A stretch of DNA of 64,000 nt from Acidobacteriota bacterium. Lineage in GTDB: Bacteria > Acidobacteriota > Terriglobia > Acidiferrales > UBA7541. The stretch spans positions 62,001 to 126,000 of the forward strand of contig JABCZK010000007.1 in the NCBI GenBank assembly GCA_013289695.1, read 5' to 3'. This document shows positions 43,861 through 53,515 of the stretch, piece by piece. How positions within the stretch are numbered: position 1 is the stretch's first letter; each line of letters opens with the position of its first letter. Below the pieces are notes generated by a model. It saw only the letters and a list, made by a program, of their open reading frames with translations, did no database searches and was not told where the DNA came from. A program made the position numbers and the translations under genes.

Positions 43861-43961
43861 GACCCGCGCGGCTCTCGCGGGGTGAGTTACCTTCGCCGTG
43901 GGCGTCGGGCGCGGACGGTTGCGACTTGACAACCAGTGGTACATTAATTTCGGAGGTGAAT

Positions 43962-44507
43962 ATGAAGCACTTTGCTGGACTGTTCGCAGTTTTGTTGTTG
44001 TGTAGTCTTCCGGTTCTTGCGCAAGGTAAGCCAGGCGGCGGCGGTCATGAGGGTGGCGGTCACGAAGCCGCCCCAGCACGCCCGCCTGCTCACGGTCCCG
44101 CTGCGGTGAAGGGCGCCGGGCACTCTGTCGAAGAGAATCATTCGTTTGCGGACAAAGAGGGGCATCCGAACGCGCCTCACGTTCATCCGGACGGCAAGTG
44201 GGTCGGGCACGACACCGGGAAGAACGATCCGCACTACCACCTCGATCATCCGTGGGAGCACGGGCGCTTCACGGGTGGTTTCGGCCGAGGCCATGTGTGG
44301 CACCTGGCAGGAGGAGGTCCGTCGCGATTCTGGTTCGGCGGATTTTACTTCAGTGTCGCGCCGTTTGATTTGGGCTATTGCGGCGATTGGTTATGGGATT
44401 CCGACCAGATCGTGATTTATGAGGATCCGGATCACGTGGGCTGGTACCTGGCGTACAACGTGAGGCTGGGAACGTACTGCCACGTGGAGTATCTCGGAAA
44501 CAGCTAG
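43962..44507 (+). CDS. Secreted His/Gly-rich protein
   Basis: From ATG 43962 (CGGAGGTGA upstream) 181 residues. Signal peptide ([17 protein letters not shown]) followed by a His-rich region ([37 protein letters not shown]) that could bind metal, and a C-terminal aromatic domain ([40 protein letters not shown]) with two Cys. A periplasmic or surface metal-binding role is an inference. No family name known. Confidence 0.78.
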   Translation: MKHFAGLFAVLLLCSLPVLAQGKPGGGGHEGGGHEAAPARPPAHGPAAVKGAGHSVEENHSFADKEGHPNAPHVHPDGKWVGHDTGKNDPHYHLDHPWEHGRFTGGFGRGHVWHLAGGGPSRFWFGGFYFSVAPFDLGYCGDWLWDSDQIVIYEDPDHVGWYLAYNVRLGTYCHVEYLGNS

Positions 44508-44530
44508 CAGGCAGCCGCCATCCGCGCAAA

Positions 44531-44785
44531 TCAGCAGCAGCGGGAGACGGTGGAATAGCGGCGTCGCAGCGCGTGGAGATAGAATTCCTCGCGCGTGAGT
44601 GGTTGAGCGGATGTGGCATGCGTTGAGCAACCTGCTTGCACTGTGCGGGAATCAACGCATGCCATTTCCGCGACGCGACGCGCGGAGCGCAAATAATTCT
44701 CGTAGGCCGCATCGCCGCTGACCTGGCGAATCCAGGACCAAATATTTCGCGGGATGCGAAGCACACGCTCTCGGGTAGAGATCAT
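44531..44785 (-). CDS. ybdD: YbdD/YjiX (DUF466) small protein
   Basis: 84 residues. WSWIRQVSGDAAYENYL, then LTREEFYLHALRRRY and the ending SRCC are diagnostic. YbdD is required with CstA/BtsT-type pyruvate transporters and usually follows them directly. Here one gene intervenes; its stop overlaps this ATG as ATGA. Confidence 0.93.
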   Translation of the reverse strand: MISTRERVLRIPRNIWSWIRQVSGDAAYENYLRSARRVAEMACVDSRTVQAGCSTHATSAQPLTREEFYLHALRRRYSTVSRCC

Positions 44786-46251
44786 TGTTGGATCGCACCT
44801 CCACTGGACGATGCCGGCGCAGGCGCTTGGCGCGTGCCAATGCCAATCTGCATGGCCGTATTTTTCGGGAATACCACTTCGCGGCCGCGCGCGATGAAAT
44901 GGACGTAAACGGATCTGGCCGCGCCGAACGCTCCCATAGCCATACCGAATGGCTGTGAATGTATGCCGGCGCCCAGCGCAATGCCGATCAGTTTAAATCC
45001 TCCAGCACCACCTGCGGCGCGTTCGGGGGTATCGCCCAAAGTGTCGCCACCAACTCCAGCGGACACGGCCGCAAGGCCAATGGAGATCGTGGTCAGCAGA
45101 TATCTGGACTTCGGCGAACCGGCCTCGGCGCCGCCTTCGGCGTCCAGCTTCACGTTGTCCGCTGCGGCGGATTGCAAGCCTTCCAGATTTGCGTCCACTT
45201 TCTGGGCCACGAGCGCACCGCCAGCGCCTTCCGGCGGAAGCAGCTCGTGAAAGACCATGCGCAGTTGGCCGTTGCGGCTCATATAGTGGGCGGGCTCGAC
45301 CTGAACCACCGAACCCCTCAAGCGGCAACCCTGCGGGAGAATCAAGTGTTTGCCGTCGAAAAGCGGCTGCGAAAGTACCGCTTCCACCGGCGCCCCTTTC
45401 GGAGTGCTCGCGGAATTCAACGGCGTAATCAGGAGCGCGCGAACGAAGCTGCCCGGTGGAGGTGCCGCGCCTAATGACGCCGCCATTTCCGGCGTTAGCG
45501 GCTCGGAACCGAAATCGAGCGCCTCCTGCAATTCCGCGAAATAAACCGTTCCGGCGTTGATGTATTGCGGATGAATCGGAAGTTGGGCGACGAGGTAGCG
45601 CTCGACCTTGTGAAATTTGCCGGGCTGCTTCACTTGTTGCATTGCGGCATCCCATTCGCGCTTGGCCTCTTGCTTGGCCTCTTTGGCTTTTTCAGCCGCC
45701 GCGTCCTTTACACCCTTGGGTTCCTTTTCGTTGGCCGCGGTGAGGAATTGAATCAGCTGGCCGGAACCGGGAGTGACGAGCGTGTGAATGGGAATGTGCT
45801 TGCCGTCGGCGAGAATCAGCTCGCTGAAAGTAACGTCAATTGCGTGCGACGGAGAGAAATCGGCATCCAGTGCAGCGAGCGTTCGTTTTCCGGTGGAGAC
45901 TGGCTCGATGCGCGTGATTTGACCCGAGACTACCGTACCGACGGGAATCACCAGCTGGTCGAACGCGTAGATCGGCTCGACGGTATGTGCAGCGAGAGGT
46001 TGGCCAACCTTCCGGGTGCGAGTCTCTTCGTCGAGCGCCAGTTGTATGGGCGTGCCGATTGGCACGGACAAAGGAATCGTCGCGGGTTTCGCAGCATCGG
46101 CTGGCGGTATTGAAGCGGGGCGATGAGCTAGAGCCGGATCGGATTCCGGCGCGGGCGATTGAACCGGGATCGGGCTGGCTTCCTGCGCCTGAAGGCAAGC
46201 TGCACAGGCCCAGGACAGAAAAAGCGTGCCCAATAGCCGCCGGCTCATCAT
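44782..46251 (-). CDS. Secreted protein of unknown function between cstA and ybdD
   Basis: About 489 residues from ATG 46251 or 46248: a signal peptide (LLGTLFLSWACAACLQAQ), a Pro-rich linker, then repeated beta-rich units (VPIGTPIQLALDEETRTRKV, LVIPVGTVVSGQITRIEP, PLFDGKHLILPQGCRLRG, MVFHELLPPEGAGG) that resemble the pattern of TrbI/VirB10-type beta-barrels. A charged coiled segment (EKAKEAKQEAKREWDAAM) interrupts them. The start in the longer frame (46518) is rejected, since that part overlaps cstA. I cannot name a family; envelope location is likely. Confidence 0.7.
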   Translation of the reverse strand: MMSRRLLGTLFLSWACAACLQAQEASPIPVQSPAPESDPALAHRPASIPPADAAKPATIPLSVPIGTPIQLALDEETRTRKVGQPLAAHTVEPIYAFDQLVIPVGTVVSGQITRIEPVSTGKRTLAALDADFSPSHAIDVTFSELILADGKHIPIHTLVTPGSGQLIQFLTAANEKEPKGVKDAAAEKAKEAKQEAKREWDAAMQQVKQPGKFHKVERYLVAQLPIHPQYINAGTVYFAELQEALDFGSEPLTPEMAASLGAAPPPGSFVRALLITPLNSASTPKGAPVEAVLSQPLFDGKHLILPQGCRLRGSVVQVEPAHYMSRNGQLRMVFHELLPPEGAGGALVAQKVDANLEGLQSAAADNVKLDAEGGAEAGSPKSRYLLTTISIGLAAVSAGVGGDTLGDTPERAAGGAGGFKLIGIALGAGIHSQPFGMAMGAFGAARSVYVHFIARGREVVFPKNTAMQIGIGTRQAPAPASSSGGAIQQ

Positions 46252-46429
46252 CTTCGTTCTCACGGCTGAGGTGTCCCCGAATTCAACCGCGCAAACTTGA
46301 TCCCGTGCGACGACGTCATGGCGGCGAAAGCCTCCTAGAGAATTCCGCAAATTTCTGCCGCGTAAAGAAAGATGCAGCGCGTTATGGTTCTGTTGCACAA
46401 CGCCATGCACGCGCACCACAAAAGCCATC

Positions 46430-48493
46430 TTAGTCCCCTTCGGCCCAGCGCGTCGTGACGTATGGCGACTCATGCAGCACCGCAGCCTTGCGTCCGCTGA
46501 GAATCGCAATCCATTCACCGATGGCTTCGACGAGGAGCACCAGAATCATCGCGGCCAGAACGGCGGTGACGGCGGCATCCAGGCGATTATTGAATATCAG
46601 CCGCTGGGTGACTGCGATTTTTTCAGCGGGAATCGCGCCGGACGCAATCTGGGCCGCCAGAACGTCGGCTTGCGACAGGAAGCCGATGCGCGGGTTCGCG
46701 GAGAAGATTTTCTGATAGCCGGCGGTCATGGTGATGGCGACTAGCCAGACCATGGGCGCGAGCGTTACCCAAATCCAGCGCGCGCGGCCCATTTTCAGCA
46801 GGATGGTAGTGGCCACCACCAGCGCGACGCACGCGAGCAGCTGATTGGCGATACCAAACAGCGGCCACAGCGAATTAATCCCGCCCAGCGGATCCTGCAC
46901 GCCTTGCCACAGAAAATATCCCCAGGCGCCGACCATCAGCGCGCTGGTGGCGAGTATCCCGGCCGTGGAACCGGCTTTGCCCAGCGGCTTCCAGAGGTGT
47001 CCGCCGAGTTCCTGCACCATGAAGCGCCCGACGCGCGTACCCGCGTCCAGCACCGTGAGAATGAAGAGCGCTTCGAACATGATCGCGAAGTGATACCAGA
47101 TGCTGAGCAGGCGCTCGCCGCCGATGGTACCGCTGAAAATCTGCGCCATGCCCACGGCGAGTGATGGCGCGCCGCCGGTGCGGTCAAGCAAGGTGTGTTC
47201 GCCGACGCGTTGCGCGAGTGCGGACATGGTTTGTGGATCGAGCGCGAAGCCCCAGGAACGGATGGTCGCGGCCGCGGCGTCGGCCGTCTTACCCACAATT
47301 CCCGCCGGACTATTGATTGCGAAATACACGCCGGGCTGCAACGCGCAGGCGGCGATCATGGCCATCACGCCAACGAATGATTCCATGAGCATCGCGCCGT
47401 AGCCGATCATGCGCGCGTGGCCTTCGCGCAAGATCATTTTTGGCGTGGTGCCGGAAGAAATCAGCGCGTGGAAACCGCTGATGGCGCCGCAAGCAATCGT
47501 GATGAAGCAGAACGGAAAAATTTTCCCGGCGAACACGGGACCGTTGCCGTCCACGAAGCGCGTCAACGCGGGCATTTCCAGCGTGGGACGCACGAAGATC
47601 ACGCCGATTGCCAGAGCGGCGATGGCGCCGACTTTAATGAACGCGCTGAGATAATCGCGCGGAGCCAGCAGCAGCCAGACCGGTAGCGCGGAGGCCGCGT
47701 AACCATAGGCGATGATGGCAATCGCCAGCGCGGGGCCGGAAAACGTGAAGGCGCTGGACCATGCGGGCGATGCGTTTACCCACTGGCCAGAGACGACGGC
47801 CAGCATTACCAGCGCGACGCCGCCGAGCGAAGCCTCCAGCACGCGGCCCGGGCGCACGTAGCGCAGATAAATTCCCATCAGCAGCGCGATGGGGATGGTC
47901 ATCGCCAGAGTGAAGGTGCCCCACGGCGATTCTTTCAGAGCTTTGACGATCACCAGCGCGATGACCGCCAGAAGAATAATCATGATGGCGAGGACGGCGA
48001 GCAATGCGATCATCCCGCCGCGCTTGGAGACCTCCTCGCGCGCCATCTGGCCCAGGGATTTTCCGTCGCGGCGAATGGAGCAGAAAAGAATGATGAAGTC
48101 CTGGACGCAGCCGCCCAGTGCGGCGCCTACGATGATCCATAGAGTTCCGGGGAGATAGCCGAATTGTGCGGCTAGCGTGGGGCCCACCAGAGGGCCGGGG
48201 CCGGCAATCGCGGCAAAATGGTGGCCGATCAGAACCCATTTGCTGGTGGGAACGAAATCGTGGCCGTCTTCCAGGCGCTCGGCGGGAGTGGCGCGGGTGT
48301 CGTCGAGAGCGAGAACTTTCGCGGCGATGAATTTCGAGTAGACGCGATAGGCGACGAGATAGGTGCACAGCGCGGCCACGACGAACCAGACGGCGTTGAG
48401 CGGCTCGCGGCGTTCGAAGGCGATGGCGGCGAGAGCAGCGGCGCCGGCGAGCGCGATGACGGTCCAGAGAATTATTTTCAACAGTGATTTCAT
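46430..48493 (-). CDS. cstA: Carbon starvation protein CstA (pyruvate/peptide transporter)
   Basis: 687 residues with about 16 helices. GHHFAAIAGPGPLVGPTLAA, GYLPGTLWIIVGAALGGCVQDF, FSGTIGG, and FGIANQLLA are the conserved CstA segments. It imports pyruvate (and perhaps peptides) with protons in starvation. The following gene is 178 bases away, and then ybdD: the three form an apparent operon. Confidence 0.94.
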   Translation of the reverse strand: MKSLLKIILWTVIALAGAAALAAIAFERREPLNAVWFVVAALCTYLVAYRVYSKFIAAKVLALDDTRATPAERLEDGHDFVPTSKWVLIGHHFAAIAGPGPLVGPTLAAQFGYLPGTLWIIVGAALGGCVQDFIILFCSIRRDGKSLGQMAREEVSKRGGMIALLAVLAIMIILLAVIALVIVKALKESPWGTFTLAMTIPIALLMGIYLRYVRPGRVLEASLGGVALVMLAVVSGQWVNASPAWSSAFTFSGPALAIAIIAYGYAASALPVWLLLAPRDYLSAFIKVGAIAALAIGVIFVRPTLEMPALTRFVDGNGPVFAGKIFPFCFITIACGAISGFHALISSGTTPKMILREGHARMIGYGAMLMESFVGVMAMIAACALQPGVYFAINSPAGIVGKTADAAAATIRSWGFALDPQTMSALAQRVGEHTLLDRTGGAPSLAVGMAQIFSGTIGGERLLSIWYHFAIMFEALFILTVLDAGTRVGRFMVQELGGHLWKPLGKAGSTAGILATSALMVGAWGYFLWQGVQDPLGGINSLWPLFGIANQLLACVALVVATTILLKMGRARWIWVTLAPMVWLVAITMTAGYQKIFSANPRIGFLSQADVLAAQIASGAIPAEKIAVTQRLIFNNRLDAAVTAVLAAMILVLLVEAIGEWIAILSGRKAAVLHESPYVTTRWAEGD

Positions 48494-48673
48494 GTTTGAG
48501 CGCGCGCTCCCGGGCGTCGTTTTTGCCCCATGCGGCGCATCGTACGCAAGCGCGGAGGGGGCGTCAATCGAGACTTGGACGGGACCTGGGCGGGCGTTGC
48601 ATCGGGATTAGGCGAAGGCGAAGCGGGGTTTTATGGGCGAGAGGGTGGCCACTGCGCGAGCTGCGGATGAAAT

Positions 48674-48853
48674 CTAAGCGTAAGCGGCGCGGCAAGTCTC
48701 GTGTGCGCGGCACGACGACGGGCAGTTCGTTTTATCAATGAGAATGTAGTTGTGGCACGTCGAGCAAACCACGCCGTAAATCGTTTCGCTGAATTGATCG
48801 TGCGAGGTGCTGCCGGTGTGTTCGTTGCGCGCTTGTTCGCGGCCGATGGCCAT
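48674..48853 (-). CDS. Small Cys-rich protein (59 residues), unannotated-size ORF
   Basis: ATG 48853 (CGGAG about 10 bases upstream) to TAG 48674-48676. The sequence has GVVCSTCHNYILID at 27-40 and NCPSSCRAHETC at 43-54: six Cys and two His in 25 residues. CSTCH is a CxxCH heme-c-like or zinc-like motif. There is no signal peptide, so zinc or Fe-S binding is likelier than heme. It is divergent from the S9 peptidase gene. Family unknown. Confidence 0.5.
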   Translation of the reverse strand: MAIGREQARNEHTGSTSHDQFSETIYGVVCSTCHNYILIDKTNCPSSCRAHETCRAAYA

Positions 48854-49030
48854 GGTGTCCGCTCCGTTACGCTAACCAGAACATTCTAGCCGAAATCGCA
48901 CGGCGAGACGAATGCCCAACGCTTGACTTCAGGCGCGTGCGACGTAGCTACCCGCAGGCTGCGAGACTGTGATAGTTTTTCGGCTGCCTGATTCAGACAC
49001 CTGAACCCCATAATGAAAGTTGAGGAAGGC

Positions 49031-51841
49031 ATGAAAAAGATTGCTGCGCGTTGCTGCAAGACGTTTGCCCTTCTTGCGGGGATACTGCTCGCGCTCGCAC
49101 CCAGCGTGGCCGCACAGGCTGCAGCGGACGCCTCCAAGCCCGATCGAGCCAAGAAAAATCACTGGTCGCCGGAGGACGTGGTCTATCAGGAGGACGCTGG
49201 GCAGTTCCGGATTTCGCCGGACGGGCGATTTGCTGTGTGGGTGAAGGGGACGGCGGATAAAGAGAAGGATTTACGCGTCAGCAATCTTTACCTTTCGAAT
49301 TTAAATGACAGCAAGGAAGTGCAGCTTACCCGCGGGACGGACGAAGTGTCGCAGCCGCGCTGGTCGCCTTCGGGAGAGACGATTGCTTACATGAGCACTC
49401 ATGCGCTGCCGAAACCGAAACCAGACCTGGCGCCCACGCAATTGTGGCTGCTGAATGCCGCAGGCGGCGAGCCATGGGCGGTGACGGAATTCGAGCGCGG
49501 CATCCAGCAATTCGAGTGGCTGGACAACGACACCATTATTTTCAGTGCTGAAGAGGATCCCACGCTCTACGAGCGGCAAACGAAAGAGCGCAAGGACGAT
49601 TCGAACGTGGTGGACGATACGGCGCACAGCGCGCCGGTGCGGCTATACAAATTTTTGGTGAAGGACAAGAAAGTCACGCGCCTGACGGACAACGACGATT
49701 GGATCGAGCGTTTTGAACTTTCGCGCGACAAGAAGAAAGCGGTCGCCGTGGCGCGGCGGGAATTGAGCTTCGCATGGGACCAGAAGATTCCGCCGGTTAC
49801 CTACGTCGTGAACATCGCGACCGGCGAGCGGACACAAGTTTTCGCGAACGAGCGAATCCAGCCGGTTGAGATCGCCTGGGCGCGCGACAATTCCGGATTT
49901 TACGCAGTGGCACCCTATTCCGACGACCCGCGGTTTCTGGTGGCGACCGTCGAACGGGTTTATTTTTACGATCTGAGTGCGGGGAAATCCAGCGAAGTGA
50001 ATCTGGACTGGGACCGCGGCTTCGCGCGATCGCTGGAGGCGACGAACGACGGGTTCATCGCTCTGCTCGCGGACGGCGTGTACACCAAACCGGTGCGTTT
50101 CACGCGACACGGCGGTACGTGGTCGCGCAAATCCATTTCCAGCGAGGATGAGAAACACTATTTCAGTTTCGTGCTGGGCGAGGACGGCAAAACGCTGATT
50201 TACGAGCATTCCACCGCTAGCGTCCCGACGCAATTCTTTCGCGCGAAGCTGGACGGCACGAAGATCAATTCGCCCCTGCAAATCACCAATTTAAATCCGG
50301 ACTTCGCGAACAAGCCCATCGCGAAGACTGAGGTTTTACAGTGGAAGGGCGCGAACGACGACAATGTGGAAGGAATCCTCTACTATCCGGGCAATTACAA
50401 AGCAGGCAAGGCCTATCCGCTGATTGTCGCGACCCATGGAGGACCTGCCGGCGCGGATCACGACCAATGGTCCGAACGCTGGGCGTACGCGCCAAACCTG
50501 ATGACGCAGAAGGGCGCATTTGTGCTGAAGACGAATTATCACGGTAGCACTGGCTACGGGCTAAAGTTTGTCGAGTCCATCTGCTGCGGAAAATATTACG
50601 AGCTGGAAATTCCGGATATCGAGCGCGGAGTGGACAACTTGGTCGCCAAAGGCCTGGTGGATCCCGAGCAGATCGGCGCGGCGGGGTGGTCCAACGGCTC
50701 GATTCTTTCGATTCAACTGACGGTGACCAATCCCGACCGCTATAAGGCGGCCGTGGTGGGAGCCGGAGACGTGGAATGGCTGAGCGATTGGGCCAACGTG
50801 GATTTCGGTGAATCGTTTGACCATTATTATTTTGGAAAATCGCCGCTGGAGGATCCGCAGCTTTACCTCGAGAAATCGCCGCTGTTCAAAATGGATAAGG
50901 TGAAGACGCCAACGCTGATTTTTTTCGGCACCATTGACCGGCAGGTTCCCACGGAAGAAGGCTGGACGCACTATCGCGCGCTCTATTCGATTGGCAAGGC
51001 TCCGGTGAAATTTATTCTCTTCCCCGGCGAAGCGCACGGGCCGCGGAAGTTGACGCACCAACTGCGCAAGGTGAATGAGGAAGCCTCGTGGTTCGATACG
51101 TATTTGTTCAAGGCCAAGCCGCCGGAAAATGAAGCGCTGAAGAAGGGTTCGCCGCTGGAAGTGGCTTTGCAGCGCGCGACGGTGCAGAAATCCGGAGCTT
51201 CGTACGGTTTGGCATTTCATCCGGCTGCGACGGCGGAAAATCCCGCGCCGGATGTGCTGATCCCCGAAACGGTGAAACGCGGCGCGATCGAAATCGGGCG
51301 GTTTGAAATTACGCGGGTGCAGTTTGCGGCGTTCGATAAGGACTACAAGTTCGACGCGGGCACGGAAAATTATCCGGCGAACGGAATTACGCTCGAGCGG
51401 GCCCGCGCCTATTGCAATTGGTTGAGCGAGCTGACTGCGGAGACTTACCGGCTTCCGAACGAGAGCGAAACCGGTGAATTCTACAAGGTGCGCGGCGGTG
51501 AGAATACCCTGGATTATTGGGCAGGCTACGCGCTGAATCCCGAAGACGCGCAAAAGCTCGAAGCCAAGATCAGGGAACTGCGGGGAGACGCGCCGCTGCT
51601 GCGTGAGGTGGGAAGTTTTGCGGCGGAGGGCGAGGAGGGCGAAGATTTGGTGTTTGATCTCGGCGGGAATGCGGCGGAGTGGGTGGTTGCTGCCGACGGC
51701 TCCGGCAAGACGCTGGGTGGCAGCGCTGATCGTCCTGCGGATGGCAAAGCGCCATATCGCGCCGCGGATGCGGCCTACACCGGATTTCGCGTGGTGCATA
51801 TTGCTCCGCTGCCGAAGCCTGCGGCCCGGTCGCAGCAGTAA
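49031..51841 (+). CDS. S9 prolyl oligopeptidase-family peptidase fused to an FGE-like domain
   Basis: 936 residues from ATG 49031 (GAGGAAGG upstream). A signal peptide (LLAGILLALAPSVAAQA) and a beta-propeller region (residues 45-430) precede a peptidase domain with GWSNGS (Ser about 554), GTIDRQVP (Asp about 636) and GEAHGP (His about 669). After about residue 740, a formylglycine-generating-enzyme-like (SUMF1) fold: IGRFEITRVQFAAF, TLERARAYCNWLSELTAETYRLPNE, DLGGNAAEWVV and GFRVV. The active-site Cys of true FGE are absent, so this domain is probably a binding or scaffolding module. The protein is periplasmic or secreted. Confidence 0.88.
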   Translation: MKKIAARCCKTFALLAGILLALAPSVAAQAAADASKPDRAKKNHWSPEDVVYQEDAGQFRISPDGRFAVWVKGTADKEKDLRVSNLYLSNLNDSKEVQLTRGTDEVSQPRWSPSGETIAYMSTHALPKPKPDLAPTQLWLLNAAGGEPWAVTEFERGIQQFEWLDNDTIIFSAEEDPTLYERQTKERKDDSNVVDDTAHSAPVRLYKFLVKDKKVTRLTDNDDWIERFELSRDKKKAVAVARRELSFAWDQKIPPVTYVVNIATGERTQVFANERIQPVEIAWARDNSGFYAVAPYSDDPRFLVATVERVYFYDLSAGKSSEVNLDWDRGFARSLEATNDGFIALLADGVYTKPVRFTRHGGTWSRKSISSEDEKHYFSFVLGEDGKTLIYEHSTASVPTQFFRAKLDGTKINSPLQITNLNPDFANKPIAKTEVLQWKGANDDNVEGILYYPGNYKAGKAYPLIVATHGGPAGADHDQWSERWAYAPNLMTQKGAFVLKTNYHGSTGYGLKFVESICCGKYYELEIPDIERGVDNLVAKGLVDPEQIGAAGWSNGSILSIQLTVTNPDRYKAAVVGAGDVEWLSDWANVDFGESFDHYYFGKSPLEDPQLYLEKSPLFKMDKVKTPTLIFFGTIDRQVPTEEGWTHYRALYSIGKAPVKFILFPGEAHGPRKLTHQLRKVNEEASWFDTYLFKAKPPENEALKKGSPLEVALQRATVQKSGASYGLAFHPAATAENPAPDVLIPETVKRGAIEIGRFEITRVQFAAFDKDYKFDAGTENYPANGITLERARAYCNWLSELTAETYRLPNESETGEFYKVRGGENTLDYWAGYALNPEDAQKLEAKIRELRGDAPLLREVGSFAAEGEEGEDLVFDLGGNAAEWVVAADGSGKTLGGSADRPADGKAPYRAADAAYTGFRVVHIAPLPKPAARSQQ

Positions 51842-51930
51842 CCTACGCGGTTGCGCGCTCGAGCGCGCGCGAACCGCAGCCACCCAGATTGGCTCTTGCG
51901 GCGAATGGCGGGGCGATTTACGCTCGATGG

Positions 51931-52584
51931 ATGACCGAGCCGTTCAGCCCCACAGCACGCACCAAAGTTCAGCGCCTGCCTGACCGCGGCAAATATGATC
52001 GCGAAACCGTGTATCGGATTCTCGACGAAGGATTCGTCTGCCACGTTGGATTCGTGGTGGATAGCCAGCCATTTGTGATTCCCACGAATTATGCGCGCGT
52101 GGACGATACGCTGTACGTGCACGGCTCCTCGGCCAGCCGTATGTTGCGAACGCTCGCCGGCGGCGTCCAGGTGTGCGTCACGGTAACGCTCGTGGATGGA
52201 TTGGTACTGGCGCGGTCGGCGTTCCATCATTCGGCGAATTACCGGTCGGTGGTGATGCTGGGCCGCGCGATGCCGGTGGAAGATAGCGGCGAAAAGAATC
52301 GCGTGCTGGAAGCGTTTACCAACCACATTGTGCGGGGGCGGTGGAATGACGTGCGGCCGCCGACGGAGGCGGAATTGAAAGCGACCTCGGTGCTGGCGCT
52401 GCCGCTGGAGGAAGTGTCGGCGAAGGTGCGCACCGGGCCGCCGAAAGATGATGAAGCGGATTACGCGCTGCCGATCTGGGCAGGCGTAGTGCCTTTGCCG
52501 GTGGCGCCGGGTGCGCCGATTCCGGATCCTCGGTTGAATGCGGGCCTCGTCCCGCCGCAGAACGTGCTGAAGTATTCGCGATAG
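51931..52584 (+). CDS. Pyridoxamine 5'-phosphate oxidase-like flavoprotein
   Basis: From ATG 51931, 217 residues. Typical of the NimA/FMN-binding branch: GKYDRETVYRILDEGFVCHV, PFVIPTNYARVDDTLYVHGS, RMLRTLAGGVQVCVTVTLVDG and NYRSVVMLGRA. It would bind FMN (or heme) as a dimer; the substrate is unknown. It sits 90 bases after the S9 peptidase and 5 bases before the esterase, so these may be one unit. Confidence 0.85.
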   Translation: MTEPFSPTARTKVQRLPDRGKYDRETVYRILDEGFVCHVGFVVDSQPFVIPTNYARVDDTLYVHGSSASRMLRTLAGGVQVCVTVTLVDGLVLARSAFHHSANYRSVVMLGRAMPVEDSGEKNRVLEAFTNHIVRGRWNDVRPPTEAELKATSVLALPLEEVSAKVRTGPPKDDEADYALPIWAGVVPLPVAPGAPIPDPRLNAGLVPPQNVLKYSR

Positions 52585-52588
52585 ATCG

Positions 52589-53515
52589 ATGCGAAAGCTG
52601 CAGGGATTGCGCTGCGGAATGTTCGCGCTGCTATTTTTTTCTTTTTGCTTCTGCATACAAGCGCAAAGAAGTGAACAGCAACAGTCGCACGAGGCGACGC
52701 CGGCAAAGGATTTCGCTGTTGCGGGATTCATCGCCGGTTCCTACCGCAGCTCGAGCGGCGAGGCGATGGTGTACCGCCTCTTCCTGCCGCCGGAGTACGA
52801 CGCCGCAAAAAAATATCCGATTGTATTGTGGCTGCACGGAGCTGCGGGACGCGGCTCGGATAATTTTTCGCAGCTTGTGGGCGGAAATGCCGCCGGCTCA
52901 CGCTTTTGGACCACGCCGGAAAATCAGGCGAAGTATCACGCGTTCGTCCTCGCGCCGCAGGTGGACGCAACCAAAGGCTGGGCGCGCCCGCATGCCAACA
53001 CGCCTCCGGTGGCGATTCGTTTGGCGCTGGAAATTCTCGATACGATCGAGAAACAGTACAGCATTGATCGCGCGCGCGAGTACGTCGTTGGCCAATCCAT
53101 GGGCGGTGAAGGCGTGTGGGCGGCGTTGTCGATCGCGCCGCAGCGATTTGCCGCAGCCATTGCGCTCTGCGGGTACGGCGATGCCTACATGATTCCGCGC
53201 GTGGCGAAAGTTCCGGTGTGGATATTTCAAGGCGAAGAAGATCCGCTCGTGCCGGTCAGGCGCGCGCGGGAGTGGGTGGCGGAATTGCGCAAAGCTGGCG
53301 GAGCGCCAAAGTACACGGAGTACTCCAGCATTGGTCACAACGTGTGGGACGTGGCGTTTGGCGAACCGGGGTTGGCGGAGTGGCTGTTTTCGCACGGGAA
53401 CGCCGCGGCAGAGAGGGCGGGTCTTAGACCCGCCCCTACGGGGTCACACCATGAAATCAGACCGTGGACGTGGTTGGGCATCACTACAAACGCAGCCAAT
53501 TCCAAACGCGCATAG
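52589..53515 (+). CDS. Secreted alpha/beta hydrolase (phospholipase/carboxylesterase-like)
   Basis: 308 residues. Signal peptide (FALLFFSFCFCIQAQ); IVLWLHGAAGRGSDN is the oxyanion strand; GQSMGGEGVW has the nucleophile Ser, EEDPLVPV the acid and SIGHNVWD the His. It is an esterase of the LpqC/predicted peptidase type. The fold ends near LAEWLFSHG; the remaining tail (ERAGLRPAPTGSHHE and beyond) comes from reading through REP copy 4 and a transposase remnant, so it is not conserved protein. Confidence 0.88.
   Translation: MRKLQGLRCGMFALLFFSFCFCIQAQRSEQQQSHEATPAKDFAVAGFIAGSYRSSSGEAMVYRLFLPPEYDAAKKYPIVLWLHGAAGRGSDNFSQLVGGNAAGSRFWTTPENQAKYHAFVLAPQVDATKGWARPHANTPPVAIRLALEILDTIEKQYSIDRAREYVVGQSMGGEGVWAALSIAPQRFAAAIALCGYGDAYMIPRVAKVPVWIFQGEEDPLVPVRRAREWVAELRKAGGAPKYTEYSSIGHNVWDVAFGEPGLAEWLFSHGNAAAERAGLRPAPTGSHHEIRPWTWLGITTNAANSKRA
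53414..53437. repeat. REP-like palindrome, copy 4
   Basis: GGGCGGGTC (53415-53423) and GACCCGCCC (53427-53435) around TTA, in the 3' end of the esterase gene and next to the RAYT remnant. Confidence 0.85.

Noticed and set aside
50561-51883. Minus-strand frame of 440 codons
   Set aside because: Arg-rich shadow of the S9 peptidase gene; no recognisable domain.
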